Shown here: positions 54,084 through 63,510 of the stretch, piece after piece
Layout: every line of letters begins with the position of its first letter
Numbering within the stretch: the first letter of the stretch is position 1
Origin: CAVSWT01 sp963746735
Lineage (GTDB): Bacteria > Bacteroidota > Ignavibacteria > Ignavibacteriales > Ignavibacteriaceae
Assembly (NCBI GenBank): GCA_963746735.1
Contig: CAVVCO010000037.1
Coordinates: 365,328-429,327, forward strand
Reading direction: 5' to 3'
DNA length: 64,000 nt
Notes under the pieces: model-generated
Seen by the model: the letters and a program-made list of their open reading frames with translations, nothing else
What the model was told of the DNA's origin: nothing
The model's database searches: none
Position numbers and translations under genes: made by a program

Positions 54084-54931
54084 TGGCAGACAACTTTTAT
54101 TATAAATGGAGAAAAATAAAAAGTACAATTATGATTGTACTAAGTGTAATTTGTGCCATCATTGCAATAATTCCATTGTTCATAATTTTTTTCTATACTT
54201 TGTCTCAAGGTTTATCATCAATTAATTGGGCATTCTTTACTCAGATGCCTAAACCTGCAGGAGAAGCGGGCGGCGGAATGGCAAATGCATTAGCCGGAAC
54301 AGGAATATTAATTGGTATAGGCAGCTTAATCGGCTTGCCGGTTGGTATTTTTTCTGGAATATTTCTTTCACAAAACCAAACATCCCTTTTTGCAAAAACT
54401 GTAAGATTTTTGGCAGAGGTGTTGAATGGAATTCCCTCAATTGTAGTTGGTGTTGTTGCTTATATTCTTGTTGTACTGCCAATGAAACATTTTAGTGCTT
54501 TTGCCGGTGGGGTCGCAATTGGAATTTTAATGATGCCGCTTGTTACCAGGACAACTGAAGAGATGATGAATTTAATTCCAAATTCAGTTCGGGAAGCAGC
54601 ACTTGGACTTGGGATACCTCGCTGGAAAGCCACACTTTTCGTAATTGTTCCAGCAGCATTTAAAGGAATTTTTACGGGTATACTTTTATCCGTTGCACGT
54701 GCTGCGGGCGAAACAGCACCATTGTTATTTACTGCTCTTGGAAACCGTTTTTGGTCAACTGATTTAGGCCAACCCATTGCGTCTTTAACTGTGTTCATTT
54801 ATGATTATTCAAAATCTCCTTTTGAAGATTGGATTAGGCAGGCCTGGGCAGCTGCTTTAGTTTTAATATGTTTAATTATGATAATTAATATTTCATTCAG
54901 GTTGGTAACACATAAGAAAAAATATGCTTAA
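54083..54931 (+). CDS. pstA: Phosphate ABC transporter permease PstA
   Basis: 282 residues, about six membrane helices. GLPVGIFSGIFLSQ, EVLNGIPSIVVGVVAYIL, the EAA loop (REAALGLGIPRWKATLFVI) and VARAAGETAPLLFTALGN identify it as PstA. It starts at the last base of pstC and overlaps pstB by 8 nt. Confidence 0.95.
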   Translation: MADNFYYKWRKIKSTIMIVLSVICAIIAIIPLFIIFFYTLSQGLSSINWAFFTQMPKPAGEAGGGMANALAGTGILIGIGSLIGLPVGIFSGIFLSQNQTSLFAKTVRFLAEVLNGIPSIVVGVVAYILVVLPMKHFSAFAGGVAIGILMMPLVTRTTEEMMNLIPNSVREAALGLGIPRWKATLFVIVPAAFKGIFTGILLSVARAAGETAPLLFTALGNRFWSTDLGQPIASLTVFIYDYSKSPFEDWIRQAWAAALVLICLIMIINISFRLVTHKKKYA

Positions 54932-55742
54932 TAATAGTGAAAATAATAATGAAGTAATATTGCAAAACGAATCTGTCAATCAGAACAGTGGACCTTTGAA
55001 CCGAATGGAAGCCGTATCGTTGAATGCTTTTTTTGGAAAAATACAAGCATTAAAAAATATTTCTTTAAAAATTCCAAAGAATAAAGTTCTTGCAATTATA
55101 GGACCGTCTGGCTGCGGTAAATCAACTTTTTTAAGAAGCTTAAATAGGATGCATGAAGAAGTCGGCGGAACTATAAAAGGAAAGATATTGCTTGATGGTG
55201 AAAATGTCATGGATCATGATCCAGTGTTCTTAAGAAAAAAAGTTGGAATGATATTTCAAAAACCAAACCCTTTTCCAACTATGTCTATCGAAGACAATGT
55301 AACGGCTGGTTTAAGATTAAATGGTTTTCACAACAGGAACAAACTGAAAGAGATAACTGAAAAAAGTTTAAAGCAGGCTGCACTTTGGGATGAAGTAAAA
55401 GATATTTTGAAGCATCCGGGAACAAATCTTTCAGGAGGTCAGCAGCAAAGACTTTGTATAGCACGCACGCTTGCTGTTGAACCAGAAGTAATTTTAATGG
55501 ATGAACCGGCAAGTGCTCTCGATCCTATTTCAACGGGTAAAATTGAAGAGTTGATTTTTGAAATGAAAGAGAGATATACGATAATTATAGTAACACATAA
55601 TTTGCAGCAAGCCGCAAGGGTGAGTGACCATACCGCCTTTTTTTATATGGGAGAATTAATTGAACATTCTTCTACAAAACAAATGTTTTTATCTCCGGCA
55701 AAAAAACAAACTGAAGATTATATAACTGGAAGATTCGGTTGA
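54924..55742 (+). CDS. pstB: Phosphate ABC transporter ATP-binding protein PstB, first copy
   Basis: 272 residues: Walker A GPSGCGKST (60-68), Q-loop IFQKPNPFPTMSI, signature LSGGQQQRLCIARTLA, Walker B ILMDEPASALDPIST and switch His in VTHNLQQA. The PNPFP after the Q-loop and the QTEDYITGRFG end are PstB features. A 28-residue Asn/Glu-rich N-terminal extension is unusual; Met28 is an alternative start. It overlaps pstA and is followed after 77 nt by a second pstB. Confidence 0.95.
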   Translation: MLNNSENNNEVILQNESVNQNSGPLNRMEAVSLNAFFGKIQALKNISLKIPKNKVLAIIGPSGCGKSTFLRSLNRMHEEVGGTIKGKILLDGENVMDHDPVFLRKKVGMIFQKPNPFPTMSIEDNVTAGLRLNGFHNRNKLKEITEKSLKQAALWDEVKDILKHPGTNLSGGQQQRLCIARTLAVEPEVILMDEPASALDPISTGKIEELIFEMKERYTIIIVTHNLQQAARVSDHTAFFYMGELIEHSSTKQMFLSPAKKQTEDYITGRFG

Positions 55743-55819
55743 TGGAAATTTATAAAATTACATATTCAATTATTTTTCGTAGAAATATGCTGAATTATTT
55801 TAGGAGTCAGGGGCAATAG

Positions 55820-56578
55820 ATGAAAGATGTAAAAATATCAGTTAAGGATTTAAATTTATTCTACGGGAAAAAACAAGCTCTGACAAATGTTTCCTTAGAT
55901 ATTCCTGTCCGGAAAGTGACAGCTTTTATTGGGCCATCCGGATGCGGTAAATCTACTTTCTTAAGAACTTTAAATAGAATGAATGACTTGATCGAAAATG
56001 TTTCAATTTCAGGAAATGTAGTTATTGATAAAAGTGATATTTATAAAGATAACATTGATGTAGTGAAGTTAAGAAAAAGGGTAGGAATGGTTTTTCAAAA
56101 ATCAAATCTATTTCCCAAATCGATTTATGATAATATAGTATACGGGCCAAAGTTAAATGGAATTAGAAATAAAAAAGTTTTAAATGAGATCGCAGAGAAG
56201 TCGTTAAAACAAGCAGCAATTTGGGATGAAGTTAAAGATAGAATGGATCATCCTGCATTAAGTTTATCAGGCGGACAGCAGCAGCGCGTTTGCATTGCTC
56301 GTACTCTTGCCGTTGAACCGGAAATTATTTTGATGGATGAACCTGCCAGCGCACTTGATCCTATATCCACTGCAAAAGTTGAAGAATTAATTCACGAGCT
56401 AAAAACTGAATACACTGTTGTTATTGTTACTCACAATATGCAGCAAGCAGCACGGGTAAGTGATTTCACTGCTTTCTTTTATCTTGGTGAATTAATCGAA
56501 TATGATAAAACAACAAAAATGTTTACAAGTCCTTCAAAGAAGCAGACTGAAGATTATATAACAGGAAGATTTGGTTAA
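55820..56578 (+). CDS. pstB: Phosphate ABC transporter ATP-binding protein PstB, second copy
   Basis: 252 residues with Walker A GPSGCGKST (38-46), Q-loop VFQKSNLFPKSIYDN, signature LSGGQQQRVCIARTLA, Walker B ILMDEPASALDPIST, switch His in VTHNMQQA and the same QTEDYITGRFG end as the first copy. The two copies differ most after the Q-loop (PNPFP against SNLFP) and in the first helices, so the duplication is old or one was acquired. GGAGTCAGGGGC precedes the ATG. Both probably serve the single PstC-PstA pair, since no second permease set is present. Confidence 0.95.
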   Translation: MKDVKISVKDLNLFYGKKQALTNVSLDIPVRKVTAFIGPSGCGKSTFLRTLNRMNDLIENVSISGNVVIDKSDIYKDNIDVVKLRKRVGMVFQKSNLFPKSIYDNIVYGPKLNGIRNKKVLNEIAEKSLKQAAIWDEVKDRMDHPALSLSGGQQQRVCIARTLAVEPEIILMDEPASALDPISTAKVEELIHELKTEYTVVIVTHNMQQAARVSDFTAFFYLGELIEYDKTTKMFTSPSKKQTEDYITGRFG

Positions 56579-56628
56579 ATTATTTTTGTAATTTCACGAA
56601 TTGTTAAATTAAAGTTTAAGGAAGATTA

Positions 56629-57327
56629 ATGGAACGGCAATTTGATCAGCAAATGGAAAAGCTTAAAAAACGAATTCTTAAAATGTGCAGCCTTGTGGAT
56701 GAGCAGGTAGAAAATGCAATTAAGTGCATTGAAGAAGAAGATCATGAGCTTGCAAAATTAGTAATTCAGCGGGATGATAAAGTTGATAAATATGATTTGA
56801 AGATCGATAAAATCTGCCAGAAAATAATTGCGCTTAATCAGCCGGTCGCCATGGATTTACGATTAATTATGTCTGCTTTAACAATAAATAATAATCTTGA
56901 AAGAATTGGTGATATAGCTGTAAACATTGCCGAAAACTTTTTAATCTTAAAAAAGAAGCCTGCATTTTTAGACAGAACCCACGTTGTTCAAATGTTTAAA
57001 GTCGGAAAAGAAATGATAAGGAATTCCATAGATTCTTTTGTCAATAATGATCCGAAGCTTGCACAAAAAGTAATTGAAACTGATAATATAATGGATAATT
57101 ACAATATTGAAAATCATCAAATCTTAATCAGCATAATGAAAGAATCAAATGACAACATTGAACCTGCAGTTGCTGTGCTGGTTATTTCGCGTATGCTGGA
57201 AAGAATGGGCGATCACGCTACTAATATTGCCGAAGATGTATTTTTCATAGTTGAAGCTCAATTAATAAAACATAAATATGAAAAGTTTTTGTTTAGTGAA
57301 GATGCCGATGAAGATGAGGATGAATGA
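56629..57327 (+). CDS. phoU: Phosphate-specific transport regulator PhoU
   Basis: 232 residues made of two three-helix PhoU repeats: the first with KRILKMCSLVDEQVENAI and AMDLRLIMSALTINNNLERIGDIAVNIAE, the second with RMLERMGDHATNIAEDVFF, ending in an acidic tail (DADEDEDE). The E/D-rich RIGD/RMGDHATN motifs bind metal clusters. PhoU links Pst to the PhoR/PhoB response and limits phosphate uptake. It closes the pst operon 50 nt after the second pstB; the tetR gene converges on it. Confidence 0.95.
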   Translation: MERQFDQQMEKLKKRILKMCSLVDEQVENAIKCIEEEDHELAKLVIQRDDKVDKYDLKIDKICQKIIALNQPVAMDLRLIMSALTINNNLERIGDIAVNIAENFLILKKKPAFLDRTHVVQMFKVGKEMIRNSIDSFVNNDPKLAQKVIETDNIMDNYNIENHQILISIMKESNDNIEPAVAVLVISRMLERMGDHATNIAEDVFFIVEAQLIKHKYEKFLFSEDADEDEDE

Positions 57328-57368
57328 AGGGTTGGTTGAATGACTGAATGATCGAATGTTTTTTATTT

Positions 57369-57947
57369 CTAATCTAAAATATTTCCTAAAGCTTTCATAA
57401 ATAAATCATGAGTAGCTTCAGCGTTGCCTTGCCTGGAAATAGTTAATAACCTTCCACTAAAAAATATTCCCCAGCTTTGCATTACTAAAAATGAAGGTAA
57501 GGTTTCATTAAAGGTTTCCTTTTTATTGTTATAAATGGGAGTTAAGATATTGCTTATGGTTTTCTCTTCCTCTGCCAGAAGTTCTTTTAAGATGCTTAAC
57601 TCTTTTTCAAAACTTTCGTCTTTTAGCAAAAGAAGAAATAGCTCATACAGCAGTCTAAATTTTTGAGCAGTTGTTTCTTTGTAAATAACATACTCAAGGA
57701 ATTTTTGGCTGGCAGATATTTGTTCATTATTAAAAATTACATTTATTTCATCAATATACTGCGCAGCTTCCCATTTAATAGTTTCATAAAACAATTCTTC
57801 CTTTGAATTGAAGTAATGATATATAGTAGCTTTTCCTATCCTCAAATCGCGGGCAATTTCATCCAGGGTAGTTTTATTTAAGCCGTGCTTTGCAAACCTT
57901 TTAACAGCGGCTTTTAGTATTTGTATTTTTCTTTCTTTATCAGCCAA
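57369..57947 (-). CDS. TetR/AcrR family transcriptional regulator
   Basis: 192 residues: N-terminal helix-turn-helix (about 27-46, TLDEIARDLRIGKATIYHYF) and a helical C-terminal ligand-binding part (about 60-190) with no recognisable ligand motif. It should repress its own and perhaps neighbouring genes. No efflux pump or enzyme gene is adjacent and no palindromic operator could be assigned; the region upstream (57948-58229) contains no gene. Three near copies of an 8-nt GAATG-type word lie just beyond its stop (57339-57360) and seem trivial. Confidence 0.9.
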   Translation of the reverse strand: MADKERKIQILKAAVKRFAKHGLNKTTLDEIARDLRIGKATIYHYFNSKEELFYETIKWEAAQYIDEINVIFNNEQISASQKFLEYVIYKETTAQKFRLLYELFLLLLKDESFEKELSILKELLAEEEKTISNILTPIYNNKKETFNETLPSFLVMQSWGIFFSGRLLTISRQGNAEATHDLFMKALGNILD

Positions 57948-58229
57948 AAAATAATCCTATAAACCAATAAATATATTTGAAAAATAACGATTATAAAATT
58001 TAAAACTAAGCAAGTGGACTAATTTTTATTAACGCTGCAATTGAGTTTCTGTCAGATTACAGCCTTGCCGATATTTTGGCGTTGATTGTTGTTTAAGGAA
58101 TAAATTATTTTTAGATCAGTTCCACCAAAGATGGACGAGTTTTCAATGAAATTTATTCCACTTAATCGAATTGCTGCATTTTATTTTCTTCTGCTCTATT
58201 GACTTTTTACTTATTAAAGAGGTTAGGCA

Positions 58230-60548
58230 TTACTTTAGTACAATTAATTTTTTCGTTTCAACAAAATTTCCTGCTTGCATTCTGTAAAAATAAATTCCGC
58301 TTGTAAGTATGCTTGCGTTAAATTTAACATTATAATTCCCAATTGATTTTACTTCATTCACCAAAATTGCCACTTCCTTCCCCAACACATCATAAACTTT
58401 TATTGTTACAAAATTTGCCTGAGGAATTGAATAGGATATTGTTGTTGCTGGATTAAAAGGATTGGGGAAATTTTGTGATAAGATGAATCCCGATGGCGTC
58501 TCATGGACTGTCCTTTCATTTTTCACAGAAGTTATTTCCGACAAGGAGAACTTCCATATGCCGCTTGAGGTAGCTACGTATAAATAAGAGCCGTTTATAA
58601 CCATCGATGTTACATTTTTATCAAGCAATCCTGAGTTCATCTCTGACCAGGTTGTTCCATAATCACTTGAGTGAAAGATACCCGTGGTTGTTGCCGCAAA
58701 AACATCCTTGCCTATTCCTGTCAAGCAGAATACCTGTTTACCGCTTAATGCAGAATCAGCAACTACCCAATTAGAATCCTTATCGACTAAATGATATATA
58801 CATCCTCCGGCGGGTTTATACGCTGAATAGTAATTATAAGCCCGCATACCTACAATAAGGTGTGGGCTATCAGCGTATAAGCATGTAAGAATTGATACGG
58901 TATCAGAATAATTTATGCCGTATATGCCAGAAGGTATTGGGGAATCTACTTTTGACCAGCTTATTCCATTATCAGATGATACTGCAATCCTATTGGAAAT
59001 TACTGTAGTCAAACCGTGGCCTGGGATATATTCTTGTGGATAATCCCCTTCCGCTGCAAAGATTTTATTATTATCAAAAGAAAATGCATTTACGTTAAGC
59101 CACTTATAGGTATTTCCCACTAAAGGTAAGTACATGTCTGAGTCATTTTCAGTCCATGAGCTGCCATTATCGGAAGAGTAAATTACACCGCCATATGAAC
59201 CGGCAAAAATCATATTGTTGTTGAAGGCAACTGTGCTAACCAATGAATAAGAAGAGTCCTCAAATATATTTGTCCAGGATGTACCGTCCTTACTTGATTT
59301 AAAGATGGTACCTTTAGATTTTGTCCTATATTCTGCGCTTACGAAAATATTATTAGCTCCGGGTTCACCATTTGCCGCAATTGAAGAAATTTGAACATTT
59401 TGATCGGATAAACCCTCATCAGATCTTATCCATTCCATACCTCCGTCAGTTGAATAATAAATTTCGGGATGCGCGCCCATTTGATTATTGTCGTATGCGT
59501 TCAGTCCTACACTAAATTGAATTGATGTTCCCGTGTACAAAATATTGTTGGAAGAAGCAAGGAACCAATTTCCTGACGGAACTCCTACAACATTCCAGGT
59601 TTCACCATAATCAGATGAGCGGTAGAGTCCTTCTCCTGTTCCCGCATACAAAACCGGAATTTCTTCTGTCCCCCAAATCTTAAATCCTAATGAGAAAATA
59701 AGTTTGGAATTAATACCATTATTCATCGGTAACCAAGTAGCTCCATCGTCGGATGAACGATAAATCCCCGAATCTGTCGCAGCAAAAACAAAACTAAACC
59801 CTGATCCTGCCGGACTAAACACGATAGAGTTTATAGCTTTACAATTTAACGCTGTACTGTCCGGTCCCCAAGTTACACCTTTATCGGTAGATGATAATAT
59901 ATAATTATTTATGCCGGCAAAGAGTCTTGAGTCGGAGATTGCAAAGCATGAAGAATAAAAATATTGGGTATTAATAAAATTCCATGTGGTTCCATAGTTT
60001 GTTGAAATCGATATACCTTGAGATGTTCCTATTAAACCTATTGAATCCTTGAGAAGAACAGATATTCCAGCATTGGAAAGTTTCGCCCATTCAGCACCAC
60101 CATCCGTCGATTGGTAAAACGCACTTCCACCGTGACTACCCGCGATAATCCAATCCCGACTTGCATCTACAATTTCAAAATTGCCCTCAAATGCCGAGGG
60201 TTGCTTTAATAAAGTCCAACTCATACCTTCGTCTGAAGATTTAAAAACTCCGCTATATGTTGCAAAAATATTCTCTTTGTTGGCAGCAACATATTTGCTT
60301 TCAGAAACTGATAGGTTTAATGACAAATCTTTTGGTTTATTAATCTTTAACCAGGTTTTGGCATTATTTTTTGTAAGGTAAATGCCTCCGTTAGTGGCAA
60401 CAAACATATTTGAATCTTGAAAACAAATAGAATAAACAGCGCCGCCATGACCAGAGGGTCCATTAGTTTGTACCCACTGGGCATTGATAGTTTGCTTTGC
60501 AAAAAATATAATTAAAATAACGAAAAACAACAATAAAGAATGTTTCAT
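58230..60548 (-). CDS. T9SS-exported Asp-box (BNR) repeat beta-propeller protein
   Basis: 772 residues: signal peptide about 1-23 (ending NAQ), then about eleven Asp-box repeats of the SxDxGxTW kind (SSDEGMSWTLL, STDGGAEWAKL, SSDDGATWLPM, SSDYGETWNVV, SSDNGSSWTEN, SSDYGTTWSEM), as in sialidase/VPS10-type propellers. The last about 88 residues are a T9SS type A sorting domain (SQNFPNPFNPATTISYSI, SGIYFYRMQAG, ETKKLIVLK). No sialidase catalytic residues could be placed, so it is more likely a binding or structural surface protein. The 506-nt region upstream has no gene but holds a palindrome. Confidence 0.9.
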   Translation of the reverse strand: MKHSLLLFFVILIIFFAKQTINAQWVQTNGPSGHGGAVYSICFQDSNMFVATNGGIYLTKNNAKTWLKINKPKDLSLNLSVSESKYVAANKENIFATYSGVFKSSDEGMSWTLLKQPSAFEGNFEIVDASRDWIIAGSHGGSAFYQSTDGGAEWAKLSNAGISVLLKDSIGLIGTSQGISISTNYGTTWNFINTQYFYSSCFAISDSRLFAGINNYILSSTDKGVTWGPDSTALNCKAINSIVFSPAGSGFSFVFAATDSGIYRSSDDGATWLPMNNGINSKLIFSLGFKIWGTEEIPVLYAGTGEGLYRSSDYGETWNVVGVPSGNWFLASSNNILYTGTSIQFSVGLNAYDNNQMGAHPEIYYSTDGGMEWIRSDEGLSDQNVQISSIAANGEPGANNIFVSAEYRTKSKGTIFKSSKDGTSWTNIFEDSSYSLVSTVAFNNNMIFAGSYGGVIYSSDNGSSWTENDSDMYLPLVGNTYKWLNVNAFSFDNNKIFAAEGDYPQEYIPGHGLTTVISNRIAVSSDNGISWSKVDSPIPSGIYGINYSDTVSILTCLYADSPHLIVGMRAYNYYSAYKPAGGCIYHLVDKDSNWVVADSALSGKQVFCLTGIGKDVFAATTTGIFHSSDYGTTWSEMNSGLLDKNVTSMVINGSYLYVATSSGIWKFSLSEITSVKNERTVHETPSGFILSQNFPNPFNPATTISYSIPQANFVTIKVYDVLGKEVAILVNEVKSIGNYNVKFNASILTSGIYFYRMQAGNFVETKKLIVLK

Positions 60549-61054
60549 AATTTATATCACTGATTTTTGTTAATAATATATTGTTAATAAAAGTTGATCA
60601 TAATCTTCTACTGCCTAACTATTAATTAGAGCGCAATAATAGTTTCCTTATTGGAATGTTATTATGCACGTTTTGCATAAATATGTTCCGCTGTTCTAAT
60701 GCATTTTTGCTCTTATTAGATAGTTTATAACTTCCTTAAGTCACGCACATCGACAATTATAATATAGAATGATTTTTCATTTGTACAGGAATGTTTTTAT
60801 AGATTCTCACCCTATTTTAAAATTCCCATTGTGTAAATACTAAAAATTAATTTAATATAAAATATTTTATTAAAATTAACAATAGGGAAATAGATTATTA
60901 AATAATTGAAATCATTTTTTTACAAGTATTTCTCTTTGCATAAACTAAGGCGGATTAATAAACTATTTTAAAGTTGGTTACATTAACGGAACTTAATAAT
61001 CATAATGATTTCGCAAATTTTTCTCTGGAAGTCTTGTAAATGTAAAAGCCAAAA
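60549..61054. other. 506-nt region without a gene
   Basis: No coding frame or RNA gene was recognised. The only structured element is the dyad at 60662-60680, about 115 nt upstream of the Asp-box protein gene; the rest is AT-rich. The long leader before the T9SS cargo gene suggests a regulated promoter, but no further element is supported. Confidence 0.6.
60662..60680. promoter_or_regulatory. Perfect inverted repeat upstream of the Asp-box protein gene
   Basis: TTATGCA-CGTTT-TGCATAA, a 7-bp perfect dyad with a 5-nt spacer. Its size and spacing suit a dimeric repressor or activator. The nearest gene start is at 60548 (minus strand). No known consensus was matched. Confidence 0.35.
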
Positions 61055-61555
61055 TTAGTAAAGCTTTATATAGTCAATTTCTGCTATAAAATTACCTTCT
61101 TGCTTATCGCTTACTAATAATGAAATTTGTTTGATTTTATCTAATGGTATGCTTTTATTTGAAATGATTTCCTTACCGAAGTAAAAAAGCTTGAATTGAT
61201 TGAAAGGAAGTGTTAAAGTAGTATATTTTTTTATTTCAGTTGCAAATTGAATTCTATAAAAGTAGCCTGTAAAATTAACAGTCTCTTTCATTGAAATATT
61301 ATATTGTTTTCCATTTCCATTGATCCTTATTTCAATACCTGAAAATTTTTCAAAGTTGAAGTTGTTTATTGGGCTTCTTAAAGATGCAAAACCCCCGTTA
61401 TTTTTTAAAGAAATTTCCCCTTCAAAAACAATTTTTTCGTTTTCATTTACAAAAGCTTCCGAAGAACTTAATCCACCCATTACTCCATCATTTACAGTCT
61501 TCCACCTTTTTTCGGTTTCCATTATTGATGAGTCAAGTAAAATTTTCTCATTCAT
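61055..61555 (-). CDS. CIA30 family protein
   Basis: 166 residues, a jelly-roll-like CIA30/NDUFAF1 domain: RWKTVNDGVMGGLSSSEA, EGEISLKNNGGFASLRSPI, GYFYRIQFATEI and LPFNQFKLFYFGK. In mitochondria this family helps assemble complex I; in bacteria the domain is common and its role is not settled. No signal peptide, so it is cytoplasmic. It stands 40 nt from the SDR/DUF2867 gene upstream and may be read with it. No respiratory genes are adjacent. Confidence 0.85.
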   Translation of the reverse strand: MNEKILLDSSIMETEKRWKTVNDGVMGGLSSSEAFVNENEKIVFEGEISLKNNGGFASLRSPINNFNFEKFSGIEIRINGNGKQYNISMKETVNFTGYFYRIQFATEIKKYTTLTLPFNQFKLFYFGKEIISNKSIPLDKIKQISLLVSDKQEGNFIAEIDYIKLY

Positions 61556-61595
61556 AGTTTATTATTAGATCTTAATTTTTATTTTGAAAATAAAC

Positions 61596-63044
61596 CTATC
61601 TGCTATGATAGTTTACAAGATTTTCTGCCATTCCATTAAAAACGAAATAATGAAAAGGTAATGCGGAATACCAATATAACCTTCCCAATAATCCTTTGGG
61701 ACGGAAGGTTGCGGTTTGCTGTAGAAATTGTTTGCCGCTTTTATTTATAATTTTAAACTCAAGCCATGCTTCACCTGGAAGTTTCATTTCAGCATAGAGT
61801 AATAATCTTCTATCTTTTTTATCAGCAGCAAGTACCCGCCAAAAATCAAGTGAATCTCCTGTATTAATTATGTTCGCATTTGTTCTTCCGCGGCGTAAAC
61901 CAACTCCTCCGAAAATCTTATCCAATATTCCACGCAAGTGCCATAACCAATTTGCATAATACCAGCCCCGTTCACCTCCAATTGACCAAATATTTTCAAG
62001 TATTCGTTCAACCTTATCACCGATAAATTTTTCTCGTTTATCCAAAAAGCAGCCATTGGTGGGGACATTAATATGACTTAGAAGAGAATTATCGTCATAG
62101 CTTGAAACTAGTGCATCTTTCCAGCTTGATATAACATTATTTTGTTCAATTTTTTGAAAAGCTAATTGCACAGCTTCTTTGTATGAAATTGGATTAATTC
62201 CAAGATTCTTTTCAAGTTCGTTATTCTTTGCCACGACTTCTATTTTCATACTGTTAACAAGATTTATCGCAAGTTTATAAGAAGTTGACGTGACAAAATA
62301 AAGCCAGTAAGAGGAAAGTCGGGGAGTCATAACAGGAACTGTAAAAATGTATCGTTTAAGTCCGCGAACTTCTGCAAATTGAAGCAGCATCTTTTTGTAT
62401 GATAGAACATCCGGCCCGCCAATATCGAAAGATTTATTAAAAGTATTTTTATTAAAAAGAACTCCGGTTAAATATTGAACTACGTTTCTAATTGCTATAG
62501 GCTGATGTTTTGTATTAAGCCACTTGGGAGTAATCATTACTGGAAGTTTTTCCACAAGATCGCGAATGATTTCGAAAGATGCACTTCCAGAACCAACAAT
62601 TATCCCGGCTTTCAGGGATGTTAATGGTATTCCGCTTGTTTCTAATATTTCTCCAACTTTTTTTCTGGATGCAAGATGTTTAGAGAGATTGTCTTCATTT
62701 GTAATTCCGCCGAGATAAATAATTTGCTTTATAGAAGTTTGTTTAACAAGATTTATGAAATTATTAGCAGTAATTTCTTCAAGCTTTGCAAAATCTTTTA
62801 TATTTGAACTCATCGAATGAATTAGATAGTAAGCTGCATCAATATCTTTTATAGAATTTATTTCGGGAATATTTTTTAAAAAATCAACTTCAAATAAAGA
62901 AATCTTTGGATGTTTGTAGATACCTTCAACAGGAAATCTATTTTTGTTTCTTACACAGCATATAATTTCATGTCCTTGCTCAATAAGAGCGGGGAGTAGT
63001 CTTTTCCCAATATACCCTGTTGCACCTGTTAGTAATATTTTCAT
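61596..63044 (-). CDS. NAD(P)-binding SDR-like protein with DUF2867 domain
   Basis: 482 residues. Residues 1-220 are an NmrA-like extended Rossmann fold (ILLTGATGYIGKRLLPALIEQ, YYLIHSM, IYLGGITNE, GSGSASFEIIRDLV). The last about 150 residues match DUF2867 (VGLRRGRTNANIINTGDSLDFWRVLA, LYAEMKLPGEAWLEF, LYWYSALPFHYFVFNGM), a fusion well known in Bacteroidota and actinobacteria. The co-factor is probably NAD(P)H; the substrate is unknown. It stands downstream of the YtxH terminator, so it has its own promoter. Confidence 0.85.
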   Translation of the reverse strand: MKILLTGATGYIGKRLLPALIEQGHEIICCVRNKNRFPVEGIYKHPKISLFEVDFLKNIPEINSIKDIDAAYYLIHSMSSNIKDFAKLEEITANNFINLVKQTSIKQIIYLGGITNEDNLSKHLASRKKVGEILETSGIPLTSLKAGIIVGSGSASFEIIRDLVEKLPVMITPKWLNTKHQPIAIRNVVQYLTGVLFNKNTFNKSFDIGGPDVLSYKKMLLQFAEVRGLKRYIFTVPVMTPRLSSYWLYFVTSTSYKLAINLVNSMKIEVVAKNNELEKNLGINPISYKEAVQLAFQKIEQNNVISSWKDALVSSYDDNSLLSHINVPTNGCFLDKREKFIGDKVERILENIWSIGGERGWYYANWLWHLRGILDKIFGGVGLRRGRTNANIINTGDSLDFWRVLAADKKDRRLLLYAEMKLPGEAWLEFKIINKSGKQFLQQTATFRPKGLLGRLYWYSALPFHYFVFNGMAENLVNYHSR

Positions 63045-63060
63045 AGGAATAATTTTTACA

Positions 63061-63089
63061 AAAAAAGCCTGATGATCTCACCAGGCTTT
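63061..63089 (-). terminator. Rho-independent terminator of the ytxH-like gene
   Basis: AAAGCCTG (63064-63071) pairs with CAGGCTTT (63082-63089); read on the minus strand the stem is followed by six T (63061-63066). It begins 25 nt after the ytxH-like stop. Confidence 0.8.
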
Positions 63090-63113
63090 AAAGAAGTTAA
63101 TTTCGGAAAATCT

Positions 63114-63410
63114 TTAATTAGAAACAATTTTTTTTGCTTCATCAATAAGTGAACTTGCTTTTTTCTTCCCGTCTTTGATCAATTCATCGGCTTTTTTCTT
63201 TCCATCTGTAAATATTTCATCAGCTTTATCCTTACTTGTTTCAATATAATCATTTACATCATCAAGCAAATTGCCAGTAGTTTTTGAAATATTTCTTCTT
63301 AATTTTTTACCGGTGAACGGCGTATAAAGCATGGCTAAAACACTTCCAAGCACACCGCCTACTAATAACCCTGTAAAAAACATACTTACTTTATTCGATT
63401 CTTTTTCCAT
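63114..63410 (-). CDS. YtxH domain protein
   Basis: 98 residues: an N-terminal membrane helix with the YtxH start (MFFTGLLVGGVLGSVLAMLYTPFTGKKLRR), then a charged helical tail with repeated KADE/KADEL and DGKKKA units, likely a coiled coil. YtxH-like proteins are general-stress or envelope-associated proteins of unknown action. AAGGAG ribosome binding region before the ATG. Single-gene unit between the rhomboid gene and its own terminator. Confidence 0.85.
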   Translation of the reverse strand: MEKESNKVSMFFTGLLVGGVLGSVLAMLYTPFTGKKLRRNISKTTGNLLDDVNDYIETSKDKADEIFTDGKKKADELIKDGKKKASSLIDEAKKIVSN

Positions 63411-63510
63411 TTTATTCTCCTTATGAATTTATTTTCAAATGAAGCATTTATATTCTGAATTCAATTATTACAACATCAATGTATAAAAAATAGGGGACAT
63501 ATGACTTGTT

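Noticed and set aside
57339..57360. Three near copies of an 8-nt TGAATGAC-type word between phoU and tetR
   Set aside because: Too short and imperfect to be a real repeat array; probably a trivial tandem stretch.
58230..60548. Sialidase
   Set aside because: Asp-box repeats alone do not make a sialidase; no Arg triad or catalytic Tyr/Glu/Asp set could be located.
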